Assembly: GCA_934631005.1 (NCBI GenBank)
Contig: CAKTXA010000005.1
Location: forward strand, 27,930 to 91,929
Direction: 5' to 3'
Source: an uncultured Oscillospiraceae bacterium
Lineage (GTDB): Bacteria; Bacillota; Clostridia; Oscillospirales; Oscillospiraceae
DNA: 64,000 bases
The notes beneath the pieces are model-generated. The model did no database searches. It was not told the origin of the DNA and was given only the letters and a program-made list of their open reading frames with translations. Below are positions 1 to 8,974 of this stretch, one piece after another. Every line of letters starts with the position of its first letter. Positions within the stretch are counted from its first letter, which is position 1. The position numbers were made by a program, and so were the translations under genes.

Positions 1-1
1 C

Positions 2-697
2 AACAGCTTCTTCCAGAGGGACGGCAACGGGTGTCTGGAAACTTTCCTGCGGGACTATCTGGCGCAGTACGCCGCGACTGACGGCAGGGGCTATATTTCG
101 CTGCCCACAGGCAATCACGATATGCCGCGCCTTGCCTATCACCGCACGCTGCCGGAGATCGCCGACTGCTTCGTGTTCCTGCTCACCATGCCCGGCGTGC
201 CGTTCGTGTATTACGGCGACGAGATCGGGATGCCGTACATCCCGGAGCTTGCGTCCAAGGAGGGCGGCTTCAGCCGCACCGGCGCGCGCACGCCCATGCA
301 GTGGACGAATGGCAAAAACGCCGGCTTCTCGGACGCCGACGCGAGCGAATTGTATCTGCCGGTCGACGAGCACGGCGTGAATGTGCAGGCGCAGCTGGCG
401 GATGACGGCTCGCTCCTGCGCACGGTGCAGAAGCTCATCGCCCTGCGAAAGTCCAGCCCCGCCCTCTGTGCAGACGGCCGCATCGAGTTCCTCAACCGCC
501 GCCGCGGCGGCTACCCGCTGGTCTACCGGCGGTATGACGCGCACGAGGAATACGTCATCTGCATCGACCCCCTTGACGAGCCCCGCACGTACCGGCTGGA
601 GGGAGATTGGACGCCTGTCCTCGCCCACGATGCCGAATTCACAAACGGCACAGTAAGCATGGAGCCGTTTGGATATATGATTTTGAAAAAAGCATAA
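2..697 (+). CDS. GH13 alpha-glucosidase/alpha-amylase family enzyme, 3' part (5' end outside window)
   Basis: The reading frame is open from the first bases of the window, so only the C-terminal 231 residues are seen. GNHDMPRLAY near the start contains the NHD motif of GH13 (the transition-state-stabilising Asp of conserved region IV). It is followed by PGVPFVYYGDEIGMP, the usual end of the (beta/alpha)8 barrel, and ARTPMQWTNGKNAGFS, typical of oligo-1,6-glucosidase and sucrose/trehalose hydrolase subfamilies. The rest is the C-terminal beta-sandwich domain. The nucleophile and acid/base lie upstream of the window, so the exact substrate cannot be fixed. A clear terminator follows directly, so this is the last gene of its transcript. 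No signal peptide can be assessed. Confidence 0.9.
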   Translation, partial: NSFFQRDGNGCLETFLRDYLAQYAATDGRGYISLPTGNHDMPRLAYHRTLPEIADCFVFLLTMPGVPFVYYGDEIGMPYIPELASKEGGFSRTGARTPMQWTNGKNAGFSDADASELYLPVDEHGVNVQAQLADDGSLLRTVQKLIALRKSSPALCADGRIEFLNRRRGGYPLVYRRYDAHEEYVICIDPLDEPRTYRLEGDWTPVLAHDAEFTNGTVSMEPFGYMILKKA

Positions 698-701
698 AAG
701 A

Positions 702-736
702 AGCCAGGCAGCAAAGCTGCCTGGCTTTTCTTTTTC
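702..736 (+). terminator. Rho-independent terminator of the GH13 gene
   Basis: An 11-bp perfect stem (702-712 with 716-726, AGCCAGGCAGC and its complement) with an AAA loop is followed by TTTCTTTTTC. It begins 5 bases after the stop codon. Confidence 0.9.
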
Positions 737-788
737 GTTTCGGGAACGCTGGCGACCTTTGCAGGTACCGCAAAAATGTAGGCACCCC

Positions 789-990
789 ATAGCTTCCCCT
801 GGGGGCCGATTCCCCCTATCAGGGGGAAATGTCCCGAAGGGACAAAGAGGGTAGGGACAGCTGTCGCCGCAGGCGACTGATGAGGGGCGGGGAGCACTGA
901 CGGATAGCTTAGCAGTTGTGCCAAAACGTGACTGCTCCCCGGCCCTCATCCGGCTCGCTGCGCTCGCCACCTTCCCCGAGGGGAAGGCAA
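789..990. repeat. Intergenic inverted-repeat element of the gut-clostridial type
   Basis: This gene-free stretch holds two facing arms: GATGAGGGGCGGGGAG around 878-893, and its near-perfect complement CTCCCCGGCCCTCATC around 930-945. Each is flanked by smaller palindromes (CCCCTGGGGG-type, GTCCCGAAGGGAC, CTCGCTGCGCTCG, CTTCCCCGAGGGGAAG). No reading frame here is believable. From general knowledge, repeats of this make-up are common between genes of Oscillospiraceae, where they behave like miniature inverted-repeat elements. I cannot assign a function. Confidence 0.6.
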
Positions 991-1020
991 GGCACTTCTG
1001 CAAATCGGCACTGCCCAAAA

Positions 1021-1192
1021 AGTACGGCAGTGCGTCCCAGCGGGCGGGGCAAGCCCCGCCCCTACGTTACGACGAAATAACAATTCTTCATTCTTCATTA
1101 TTCATCATTCATTATTCATTCCCCCACGTCCCCGCGGAATGAATGATGGAGAATGAAAAGGGCCGATGTGGTCATCGGCCCCTACGGGGTGC
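1021..1192. repeat. Second intergenic repeat block with TTCATT-type simple repeats
   Basis: The block has a GC-rich arm (GGGGCAAGCCCCGCCCC), an AT-rich run of imperfect TTCATTATTCATCATTCATT units at about 1085-1121, its complement (GAATGAATGATGGAGAATGA) at 1138-1156, and a hairpin GGGCCGATG...CATCGGCCC at 1161-1180. It fills the gap before the 3' end of galT. No gene is supported. The hairpin may also end galT transcription from the minus strand, but there is no clear T run. Confidence 0.45.
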
Positions 1193-1196
1193 ATTT

Positions 1197-2696
1197 TCAA
1201 ATCGCTTCCGCTCCCGCGGCTTCGGCAAAACGCAGAAATGCGGCGCGGCCGGCGGGGGTGCATTTGTAGACGCCGGCATCGGCGAGGACGCGGGCGAACA
1301 CCGCGCCGACCTCCTGCTGCAGCACGTCGTCGATGTTCTGCTCCGTCAGCGCCCGGCGGGCGCGGATGCCCTCCGCCCAATCGGCGTGCTTGCTGAGCGC
1401 TTCGTCTGCGCGCAGGTCGCCGCCGGTGAGCAGCGCCGTGCGCAGCGCTGCCAGCTCCGTATCCAGCCGCGCGGGCAGGACGGCGAGGCCCATCACCTCG
1501 ATCAGGCCGATGTTCTCCTTTTTGATGTGGTGCAGCTCCGCGTGCGGGTGGTAAACACCCAGCGGGAACTGCTCGGTGGTGATGTTGCTGCGCAGCACCA
1601 GATCCAGCTCAAACAGCTCCCCGCGGCGGCGCGCCACGGGCGTGATGGTGTTGTGCAGCTCGCCGTTCGTCCGGCTGAAAATAAACGCCGCTTCGTCCGT
1701 ATAGCCGCGCCAGCTCGCAAGAATGCGCTCGGCAAGCTCCGCCAGCCGCGCAGGCTCCCGCCCCGTCAGGCGCAGCACCGCCATCGGCCAGCGCACGATC
1801 CCGGCGCGCACGTCCGCAAAGCCGCGAAAGCGCAGCGGCTGCTCGATGGGCGCCAGCTCCATGGCAAAGCGGTAGTGACCGCCCTGAAAATGGTCGTGGC
1901 TGAGAATGGAGCCGCCCACGATGGGAAGATCGGCGTTCGAGCCGAGGAAATAGTGCGGGAATTGGCCCACAAAATCGAGCAGCCGGTCAAATGTGGCGCG
2001 GCTGATCTGCATGGGCACATGGTGCGCGTTCAGCACGATGCAGTGCTCATTGTAGTACACATACGGCGAGTATTGCAGATACCAGTCGCCGCCCGCGAGC
2101 CTTAAGGGCACGATGCGGTGATTTTCGCGCGCCGGATGGTCGAGCCTGCCGAAATAGCCCTCGTTCTCCGCACAGAGCTGGCACAGGGGATAGCCGGACG
2201 GCGCGGCTTTTTTGGCCGCGGCGATGGCCTGCGGGTCCTTTTCGGGCTTGGAGCGGTTGATGGTGATGTCGAGCGCACCGAATTCGCTGTTATAGCGCCA
2301 CTTGCGGTCCTTCGCGATGCGGTCGCGGCGGATGTAGTTCGTGTTCTGGCTGAAGGCGTAGTACCAGTCGGTCGCGGCCTGCGCGTCCAGCGCGTAGAGC
2401 GCACGGAATTTCGCGCGCACCTCGCGCGGCGGGGGCGTGAGCGCACCCATCAGGCGCGTGTCATAAAGGTCGCGCGAGACGATGCCCTCCTCGATGACGC
2501 CGCGGCGGACGGCGTCGTCGGTCAGCGTTTTGAGCAGCGCGTCCAGCGGCGCGTTTGCCGCAGGCGCGGCGGCGTCAAGGGCGGAAAGCTCCAGAATACC
2601 GAGCAGCGTATTGACTGCCCATGTCTCGTCGCACGCCTCCAGAAGCCCCGTGCGCACGGCGTATTGAACAAGACCCGAAATTGCAGCGCTTATCAT
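1197..2696 (-). CDS. galT: UDP-glucose--hexose-1-phosphate uridylyltransferase (type 2 GalT)
   Basis: The 499-residue protein carries out the Leloir step that swaps UMP between UDP-glucose and galactose-1-phosphate. It belongs to the Firmicutes GalT type 2 family, which usually runs about 490-500 residues. Visible landmarks are SHDHFQGGHYRFAME (the His-x-His-Phe-Gln-Gly region) and HPHAELHHIKKENIGLIEVMG near the C-terminus. The start at 2696 is chosen because ATG overlaps the galK stop as ATGA, the sign of translational coupling, and the MISAAISGL start matches the family length. A longer frame upstream lies inside galK and is a shadow. A second, diverged copy sits on the mobile element at 38,041. 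Confidence 0.95.
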   Translation of the reverse strand: MISAAISGLVQYAVRTGLLEACDETWAVNTLLGILELSALDAAAPAANAPLDALLKTLTDDAVRRGVIEEGIVSRDLYDTRLMGALTPPPREVRAKFRALYALDAQAATDWYYAFSQNTNYIRRDRIAKDRKWRYNSEFGALDITINRSKPEKDPQAIAAAKKAAPSGYPLCQLCAENEGYFGRLDHPARENHRIVPLRLAGGDWYLQYSPYVYYNEHCIVLNAHHVPMQISRATFDRLLDFVGQFPHYFLGSNADLPIVGGSILSHDHFQGGHYRFAMELAPIEQPLRFRGFADVRAGIVRWPMAVLRLTGREPARLAELAERILASWRGYTDEAAFIFSRTNGELHNTITPVARRRGELFELDLVLRSNITTEQFPLGVYHPHAELHHIKKENIGLIEVMGLAVLPARLDTELAALRTALLTGGDLRADEALSKHADWAEGIRARRALTEQNIDDVLQQEVGAVFARVLADAGVYKCTPAGRAAFLRFAEAAGAEAI

Positions 2697-3877
2697 GCGT
2701 ATTCCTCCAGCAGCACGCCGCCCGCGGCGCGGACGGACAGAACATGGCAGCTTCCCGCGCCGAGCACGGCCTCCATGCCGCGGCGGAACGCGTCCAGCTG
2801 CTCCAGCGGGACGAACGCCTGGATCGTCCCGGCAAAGCCGCCGCCGTGCACGCGGCACGCGCCGCGCCCGCCCAGCAGTTTTTCCGCCAGCGCCAGCGCG
2901 ACGGCCATGGGCTGCTCGCGCGTCTGCCCGCGCGGCACAACGTTTTGTAGCAGCATCCACGACGAGCGGCCGGACTCGTTCACCAGCCGCAGAAATTCGT
3001 CAAAGTCCCCGCGCGCCAGCGCGTCCGCCTGCCGGGCCACGCGCCGGTCGTCGTCAAAAAAGTGCATCGCGCGCAGCGCGGCGCGGTCGCCCGCGGCGCG
3101 GCGCACCTCGCCGAGGCGCGCGTAGAAGTCGGTTTCCGCCACGTCGCGCAGGCAGGTCTTGCCGAACACCGCCGCGGCGGCGTTCATCTCCGCCGGGATG
3201 GCGGCGTATTCGTCGGTCAGCGCGGCGTGATCCGCGCCGCTGTCCAGAATGCACAGCGCGTAGCCCAGCGCCTGCAGGTCTGCATCCAGCCGCCGCACCT
3301 GCGGCGCGGCAGGGTCCTGAAAGTCGATGGCGACCACGCCGCCCACGGCGGACGCCGTCTGATCCATCAGCCCGCAGGGCTTACCGAAGTACACATTCTC
3401 TGCCCACTGGCCGATCTGCGCGATCTGCACGGGCGTAAATCTGCCGCCGCAGAAAAGCGTGTTCAAGATCGTGCCGATCAGCACCTCGAACGCCGCCGAG
3501 GACGACAGGCCGCTGCCCGGCAGCACCGTGGAGGTCACGTAGGCGTCGATGCCGGAGAGCGCCGCGCCGAGCTGCACAAAGCGCGCGGCGACGCCCCGGA
3601 TGAGCGCGGCGGTCGTGCCGGTTTCCTCCGGCTTCCGCGCCAGATCGTCCAGCGCCACGCAGCACAGGGGGTAGCCCTCGGACAAAATGCGCAGGCAGCC
3701 GAGATCGTTTTTCGCCACGGTCGCGCGCGTATCCAGATCGACGGCGGCGGCCAGCACGCGGCCGTGCTGATGGTCGGTGTGGTTGCCGCCCAGCTCCGTG
3801 CGCCCCGGCGCGGAAAAGACCCAGCGCGGATGCGTGTCAAACTGCCCGGAGAAGGCGGGGTTTCTAAGATCCTGCAT
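2693..3877 (-). CDS. galK: Galactokinase
   Basis: This 394-residue GHMP kinase phosphorylates galactose at C1 in the cytoplasm. The substrate signature is GRTELGGNHTDHQHG, a clostridial form of the galactokinase motif. LPGSGLSSSAAFEVLIG is the ATP-binding glycine/serine loop, and VHGGGFAGTIQAF is GHMP motif 3 near the C-terminus. The start MQDLRNPAFS at 3877 has GCGAGGT upstream and fits the family length. It is the first gene of a galK-galT operon read from the promoter at 3914-3942. No galE or galM is adjacent. Confidence 0.95.
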   Translation of the reverse strand: MQDLRNPAFSGQFDTHPRWVFSAPGRTELGGNHTDHQHGRVLAAAVDLDTRATVAKNDLGCLRILSEGYPLCCVALDDLARKPEETGTTAALIRGVAARFVQLGAALSGIDAYVTSTVLPGSGLSSSAAFEVLIGTILNTLFCGGRFTPVQIAQIGQWAENVYFGKPCGLMDQTASAVGGVVAIDFQDPAAPQVRRLDADLQALGYALCILDSGADHAALTDEYAAIPAEMNAAAAVFGKTCLRDVAETDFYARLGEVRRAAGDRAALRAMHFFDDDRRVARQADALARGDFDEFLRLVNESGRSSWMLLQNVVPRGQTREQPMAVALALAEKLLGGRGACRVHGGGFAGTIQAFVPLEQLDAFRRGMEAVLGAGSCHVLSVRAAGGVLLEEYA

Positions 3878-3913
3878 GAACGTACCTCGCTTTCTGTTTG
3901 TATCGTTGGTCCC

Positions 3914-3942
3914 ATGATACCATGCGCGGCAGGGGCACGCAA
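3914..3942 (-). promoter_or_regulatory. Sigma-A type promoter of galK-galT
   Basis: Read on the minus strand, TTGCGT (3937-3942) and TATCAT (3914-3919) are separated by exactly 17 bases. It lies 37 bases upstream of the galK start codon. Confidence 0.65.
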
Positions 3943-4030
3943 CGATTTTTTCACCCGGCGGCGGAACATGACTGCTTTTGCAATGTGCCCTGTGCAAAAA
4001 TGGAACGACTGAGAACAGGAGGGCGAGAGG

Positions 4031-4636
4031 ATGCGGAACTTATGGCGGTGTGCCGCCGCGCTGGCGGCGGTTTTGTGGATACTCGGGACGCCGGGGGCGG
4101 CGGCGAATATAGCCGCGCACCCGGCGTATCTGGCGGGCTTTGCGGACGGGACGCTGCGGCCGGACGCGCCGCTCACGCGCGAGCAGCTCGCGCAGATCCT
4201 GTACCGCCTGCTGCCGCGGGAGATCCTGCCGGACAAGCCGCGCGCGGCGGCGTATGTGGACGTGGCGGCGAACCGCTGGTCGTACCGCGCGGTGTGCGCG
4301 CTGACGGAGCTTGGCGTGTGGGCCGATACGCAGACGCCACATTTTGACCCGCAGCGGCAGGTGACGGGCGCGGAATTTGCCGAAACGCTCCGCCGCGCCG
4401 GGGCATATCTGCCGGCGCTCGCGCTGGCGGCGGCGGACGAGCCGGACGCCGACGTCACGCGCGCGCAGGCGGCGCAGGCACTCAACGCGCTCTTAGACCG
4501 CACCGGCGAGACACTGCCGGAGGGGCTTCTGCACTTCTGCGATGTGACCGCCGACCGGGCGGACTACGCCGACCTCTGCGAGGCGGCAAACCCGCACTGC
4601 GTGATGCCGGACGGGACGTGGGATGCGGTAGGATAG
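4031..4636 (+). CDS. Small secreted SLH-domain protein
   Basis: The protein has 201 residues. Residues 1-25 form a signal peptide (basic start, hydrophobic core, AAA cleavage region). It is followed by an S-layer-homology repeat (AYLAGFADGTLRPDAPLTRE with the usual LAQILYRLL helix) and a second, weaker one (VDVAANRWSYRAVCALTELG ... VTGAEFAETLRRAG). The C-terminal third is a degenerate third repeat. SLH repeats bind pyruvylated secondary wall polymers, so this is probably wall-attached. No enzyme domain is present. The ribosome site is GGAGGGCGAGAGG before ATG. It is divergent from galK and ends just before the promoter of the next gene. Confidence 0.8.
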   Translation: MRNLWRCAAALAAVLWILGTPGAAANIAAHPAYLAGFADGTLRPDAPLTREQLAQILYRLLPREILPDKPRAAAYVDVAANRWSYRAVCALTELGVWADTQTPHFDPQRQVTGAEFAETLRRAGAYLPALALAAADEPDADVTRAQAAQALNALLDRTGETLPEGLLHFCDVTADRADYADLCEAANPHCVMPDGTWDAVG

Positions 4637-4638
4637 AC

Positions 4639-4667
4639 TGTACAAATCCTGCCATACGCGGTATAAT
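4639..4667 (+). promoter_or_regulatory. Promoter of the ROK-nagA-ABC operon
   Basis: TGTACA (4639-4644) and a perfect TATAAT (4662-4667) are 17 bases apart. They lie about 50 bases upstream of the ROK gene start and immediately after the stop of the SLH gene. Confidence 0.7.
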
Positions 4668-4716
4668 AGGCGCAAAATACGACGCTCCGCGCCGTGCGCG
4701 GAGGACGGGAGGAACT

Positions 4717-6096
4717 ATGGAGTATCTGGGCATTTCCTACGAGCTGCGCAACGTGCCGCAGCTGGAGCCGGACTTTATCCCCTTTGCCGCCTGGGCGCGC
4801 GCGTATCTGCGCGGCGCGGGCGTGCCGGTAACGGTGGCGGTCGAGCGGGAGGGCGGCAAGGTGACCGTCCGCCGCACGCGCATCCACGGCACCGCCGCCC
4901 TGCAGGAGGCTGACCGGCAGTATCTGGAGCGGTATGTGAAGTTTTTGCTCTGGAGCGTGGGCGGCTGGCGCGTGTACATCTGCGGCGCGGACACGCTCGC
5001 CCGCGCGCTGCAGGCTGACTACGCCCCCGGCGGCGCGCGGGCATTTGACGTGCAGTTCATGCAGGACGTGTACGAGCGCCCGTTTGAGATCGTGGTGTGC
5101 GCCGATGAGGCGCAGCTGCCGCAGGAGCATGACAGCGCCGTGCGCATCGGCGGCCACACCGACGGCTGCCGCATCGGCTTTGACGCCGGCGGCAGTGACC
5201 GCAAGGTCTCGGCCGTGGTGGATGGCAGGACCGTCTACTCCGAAGAGACCGTCTGGCACCCGAAGCTCTCGGCCGACCCGCAGTATCAGTACGAGGGCAT
5301 CCTCGACTCGTTCCGCACGGCGGCGTCCAAAATGCCGCGGGTGGACGCCATCGGCGTCTCGTCCGCGGGCGTGTTCATCGGCAACAGCCCGATGGTCTCC
5401 TCGCTGTTTATCAAGGTCCCCCGCAGCCGCCGGGAGGAGGTCAAAACGATCTACGACCGCGCGGCGGCCGAGCTGGGCGCGCCCATCGTGGTGGCGAACG
5501 ACGGCGACGTGACGGCGCTGGCAGGCTCCATGAGCCTGGGCGTGACGGGCGTGATGGGCCTGGCCATGGGCACGAGCGAGGCCGTGGGATATGTGGACCG
5601 CGACGGCAGCGTCCTCGGCTGGTTCAACGAGCTCGCCTTCGCCCCCGTCGACCTGAACGCGGGCGCGGAGCGCGACGAATGGTCGGGCGATGTGGGCGTG
5701 GGGTGCAAATATTTTTCACAGGACGCCGTTTTGAAGCTCGCCCCCACCGCGGGCATCGCGCTGGACGGCACGAAGCCCCTTGCCGAGCAGCTCAAGCAGG
5801 CGCAGGCGCTGATGGAGGCGGGCGACGTGCGTGCCGAGGCGATCTGGCGCACGATCGGCTGTTACCTCGCCCACACGCTGCGGCTGTACGCCGATTTTTA
5901 TGACATTCGGCACCTTCTGGTGCTGGGCCGAGTCGTGTCCGGCCGCGGCGGCGAGGTGCTCATCGACGAGTGCCGCCGCGTGCTGCGGGAGGAATACCCG
6001 GAGCTGACGGACATCGAGGTCCTTCTGCCGGATGAAAAGACGCGCCGCGTCGGCCAGTCGGTGGCCGCGGCGAGCCTGCCGCAGCTGGGGAGGTGA
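4717..6096 (+). CDS. ROK-family protein with an N-terminal extension (putative amino-sugar kinase)
   Basis: The protein has 459 residues. The first ~145 residues form an extra domain I do not recognise. The ROK/actin-like ATPase fold then starts at IGFDAGGSDRKVSAVVDG (phosphate-1 loop), with IVVANDGDVTALAGSM and the glycine-rich GLAMGTSEAVGYV following. The Cys-rich zinc motif of most ROK kinases (HxCxCGxxGC) is missing; the matching region has only VGVGCKYF. The start is ATG 4717 behind GGGAGGAACT, because longer frames run into the SLH gene. Its stop overlaps the region before nagA, so a kinase for N-acetylglucosamine or a related sugar feeding NagA is likely. This is inference from context. 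Confidence 0.75.
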   Translation: MEYLGISYELRNVPQLEPDFIPFAAWARAYLRGAGVPVTVAVEREGGKVTVRRTRIHGTAALQEADRQYLERYVKFLLWSVGGWRVYICGADTLARALQADYAPGGARAFDVQFMQDVYERPFEIVVCADEAQLPQEHDSAVRIGGHTDGCRIGFDAGGSDRKVSAVVDGRTVYSEETVWHPKLSADPQYQYEGILDSFRTAASKMPRVDAIGVSSAGVFIGNSPMVSSLFIKVPRSRREEVKTIYDRAAAELGAPIVVANDGDVTALAGSMSLGVTGVMGLAMGTSEAVGYVDRDGSVLGWFNELAFAPVDLNAGAERDEWSGDVGVGCKYFSQDAVLKLAPTAGIALDGTKPLAEQLKQAQALMEAGDVRAEAIWRTIGCYLAHTLRLYADFYDIRHLLVLGRVVSGRGGEVLIDECRRVLREEYPELTDIEVLLPDEKTRRVGQSVAAASLPQLGR

Positions 6097-6101
6097 GCGG
6101 G

Positions 6102-7226
6102 ATGCGCTATCAAAACGCGAACATTTTTGTGGACGATCATTTCGTTCACGGCAGCTTCACCGTCGAAAACGGTATTTTTACGGAAGTTTCTGAAAACCCG
6201 GACGGTGCGGGTGAGGATCTTGGCGGCGCGTATGTCATCCCGGGGCTCATCGACATCCACAACCACGGCAACTCCGGCGCCGACTTCTCCGACGGCGACG
6301 ACGAGGGGCTCCGGCGCATGGCGCGCTATCTGGCGCAAAACGGCGTGACGTCGTTCGCGCCGGCGTCCATGACGCTGCCGTATGACGTGCTGGCGCGGGC
6401 GTTTTCGTCCGCCGCGCGGCTGAAGGCCGCCGCCCCGGCGGGCTGCGCCCATCTGATGGGCATTCAGATGGAGGGGCCGTTCTTTTCCGAAAAGAAAAAG
6501 GGCGCGCAGAACGCCGCCTATCTCCGCCTGCCGGACATCGGCGCGTTCCGCGCGCTGCAGGCGGGCTGCGGCGATCTTGTGCGCATCGTGGATGTTGCTC
6601 CGGAGCTGCCGGGCGCGGTGGAATTCACCCGCGCGGCAAGCGAGCACTGCACCGTGTCGGTCGCGCACACCGCGGCGACCTACGACGAAGCCGCGGCGGT
6701 GTTCGACGCGGGCGCGGCGCATCTGACGCATCTTTTTAACGCGATGCCGCCGCTGCATCACCGCGACCCCGGCCCCATCGGCGCGGCCGCGGAGCGGGCG
6801 GGCGTGCGCGCGGAGCTGATCTGCGACGGCATCCACGTCCACCCCAGCGCGGTGCGGCTGGCGTTCCGCCTGTTCGGGCGCGACCGCGTGTGCCTCATCT
6901 CCGACGCGCTGCGCTGCTGCGGGATGCCGGACGGGCAGTATACGCTCGGCGGGCAGGACGTGTTCCTCGCGGGCGGCGTAGCGCGGCTCGCCGACGGGAC
7001 GATCGCGGGCTCGGCGACGAATCTGTATGATTGTATGCGCAACGCCGTGCGCTTCGGCATCGCCCGGGAGGACGCCATCCTCGCCGCCACGCGGAACCCC
7101 GCGCGTGCGCTCGGCTGCGCGGACGTGTGCGGCGCGATCGCCGTGGGGCTGCGGGCGGATTTTGTGGTGTGTGACGCGGCGCTTTCCCGCCGCAAAGTTT
7201 ACTTGGCAGGGAACGAATGCAAATGA
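6102..7226 (+). CDS. nagA: N-acetylglucosamine-6-phosphate deacetylase
   Basis: This 374-residue amidohydrolase removes the acetyl group from GlcNAc-6-phosphate. Metal and substrate motifs are visible in order: IDIHNHGNSGADF, GIQMEGPFFSEKKKGAQN (metal Glu), SVAHTAATYDEA, HLTHLFNAMPPLHHRDPG, LICDGIHVHP and LISDAL (catalytic Asp). ATG 6102 is preferred because GGAGGTGA ends 5 bases before it. A GTG at 6093 inside that ribosome site would give three more residues. Its stop overlaps the next ORF. No nagB is seen nearby, so glucosamine-6-phosphate must be handled elsewhere. Confidence 0.93.
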   Translation: MRYQNANIFVDDHFVHGSFTVENGIFTEVSENPDGAGEDLGGAYVIPGLIDIHNHGNSGADFSDGDDEGLRRMARYLAQNGVTSFAPASMTLPYDVLARAFSSAARLKAAAPAGCAHLMGIQMEGPFFSEKKKGAQNAAYLRLPDIGAFRALQAGCGDLVRIVDVAPELPGAVEFTRAASEHCTVSVAHTAATYDEAAAVFDAGAAHLTHLFNAMPPLHHRDPGPIGAAAERAGVRAELICDGIHVHPSAVRLAFRLFGRDRVCLISDALRCCGMPDGQYTLGGQDVFLAGGVARLADGTIAGSATNLYDCMRNAVRFGIAREDAILAATRNPARALGCADVCGAIAVGLRADFVVCDAALSRRKVYLAGNECK

Positions 7227-8974
7227 AAAGAGAAAAACAGGGCGGCTCGGTCAGGCCCCTGCTGCCCTATCTGCGGGAATATCGCAGGGAAAGTGTGCTC
7301 GGCCCGGCGTTCAAGCTGCTGGAGGCGAGCTTTGAGCTGATCGTGCCGCTCATCGTGGCGCGCATCACCGACGAGGGCATCCGCACCGGCGACACGGGCT
7401 ACATCCTGCGCCAGTGCGGCATCCTGCTGCTGCTGGGGCTATTGGGGCTGGCGGCGTCGGTCACGGCGCAGTATTTTGCCGCCAGGGCCTCCTGCGGCTT
7501 TGCCGCGCGGCTGCGCAGCGCATTGTTTTCGCACATCGGCACGCTCAGCTATGAAGACCTTGACAGGCTCGGCAAGTCGTCGCTGCTCACGCGCATGACG
7601 AGCGACATGAACCAGGTGCAGACGGGCCTGAACCTCACGCTGCGGCTGCTGCTGCGCTCGCCGTTCGTGGTGTTCGGCGCGATGCTCATGGCCTTTACGG
7701 TGGACGCGCGGCTGGCGCTCATTTTTGTCGGCGCGATCGCGGCGCTGTTTGCCGTGGTGTTCGGCGTGATGCTCACGTGCATCCCGCTCTACCGCCGCGT
7801 GCAGGAGCGGCTGGACGGCGTGACCGACCGCGTGCGCGAAAACCTCGCGGGCGTGCGCGTGCTGCGCGCGTTTTTGAAGGAGGACGGGCAGGTCGCCGCG
7901 TTCTCCGGCGATACCGGGCGGCTGTACGGCGCGCAGACGTTCGTCGGGCGCATCTCGGCGCTTCTCAATCCGCTGACGTATGTCATCGTGAACATCGCCA
8001 TCGTCCTGCTCGTGCGCGGCGGCGCACTGCGCGTGCAGAGCGGCAACCTCACGCAGGGACAGCTGATCGCGCTGTATAACTATCTGTCGCAGATCCTCAT
8101 CGAGCTCATCAAGCTCGCGAACCTCATCCTCACCATCACGCGCTCGCTCGCGTGCGCGCGGCGCATCCAGTCGGTGCTCTCCATCGAGCCGTCCATGCGC
8201 TACGGCGCGGAGGCCGCCGACCCGGTGCGCTTCGGCGCGATCGAGTTTGACCACGTCAGCCTGCGTTATCCCGGCGCGGCGGGCGACGCGCTGGAGGATG
8301 TGAGCTTCCGCGTATCGCCGGGGCAGACGCTCGGCGTCATCGGCGGCACGGGCAGCGGCAAAACGACGCTGGCGAATCTCGTCGCCCGCTTCTACGACCC
8401 GACCTCCGGCGAAGTCCTGCTCGGCGGGCGCGACGCGCGCGACTACGCGCAGGACGCGCTTCGCGGCGCGATCGGCGTGGTGCCGCAGAAGGCGGCGCTG
8501 TTCTCCGGCACGCTGCGCGAAAACCTCCGCTGGGGGAGCGAAGCTGCCGACGACGAGGCGCTGTATGCCGCGCTGGAGACAGCACAGGCGCTGCCGTTCG
8601 TGCAGGAGAAGCCCGGTGGGCTCGATTTTGTGCTGGAGCAGGGCGGGCGCAACCTCTCCGGCGGGCAGAAGCAGCGGCTTTGCATCGCCCGCGCGCTCGC
8701 GGCGCACCCGCGCATCCTCATTCTGGACGACAGCGCGTCCGCGCTGGACTTTGCCACCGACGCCGCGCTGCGCAAGGCGCTGCGGAGCCTTCCCGACGGG
8801 CAGACGACCGTCATCATCTCGCAGCGCACCGCGTCCATCCGCCACGCCGACTGCATCCTCGTGCTCGACGGCGGCAGGCTGGTCGGCGCGGGGCGGCACG
8901 ACGAGCTGCTGAGGTCCTGCCCCGTCTACCGCGAGATCCACGAATCCCAGTTCAAAAAGGAGGCGGCGCAATGA
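7217..8974 (+). CDS. ABC exporter half-transporter, permease-ATPase fusion (degenerate-site partner)
   Basis: The protein has 585 residues, with six predicted membrane helices in the first ~320 residues (type IV ABC exporter fold) and then a nucleotide-binding domain. Visible motifs are Walker A GGTGSGKTTLANL, signature NLSGGQKQR, Walker B ILILDDSASALD and the H-loop region ISQRTASI, which has Gln instead of His. The Walker B catalytic Glu is replaced by Asp and the H-loop His is lost, so this subunit carries a non-hydrolysing half-site, as in heterodimeric exporters of the TM287/288 type. The start could be ATG 7217 or ATG 7223; the latter overlaps the nagA stop as ATGA. The substrate is unknown. 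Confidence 0.9.
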   Translation: MQMKREKQGGSVRPLLPYLREYRRESVLGPAFKLLEASFELIVPLIVARITDEGIRTGDTGYILRQCGILLLLGLLGLAASVTAQYFAARASCGFAARLRSALFSHIGTLSYEDLDRLGKSSLLTRMTSDMNQVQTGLNLTLRLLLRSPFVVFGAMLMAFTVDARLALIFVGAIAALFAVVFGVMLTCIPLYRRVQERLDGVTDRVRENLAGVRVLRAFLKEDGQVAAFSGDTGRLYGAQTFVGRISALLNPLTYVIVNIAIVLLVRGGALRVQSGNLTQGQLIALYNYLSQILIELIKLANLILTITRSLACARRIQSVLSIEPSMRYGAEAADPVRFGAIEFDHVSLRYPGAAGDALEDVSFRVSPGQTLGVIGGTGSGKTTLANLVARFYDPTSGEVLLGGRDARDYAQDALRGAIGVVPQKAALFSGTLRENLRWGSEAADDEALYAALETAQALPFVQEKPGGLDFVLEQGGRNLSGGQKQRLCIARALAAHPRILILDDSASALDFATDAALRKALRSLPDGQTTVIISQRTASIRHADCILVLDGGRLVGAGRHDELLRSCPVYREIHESQFKKEAAQ

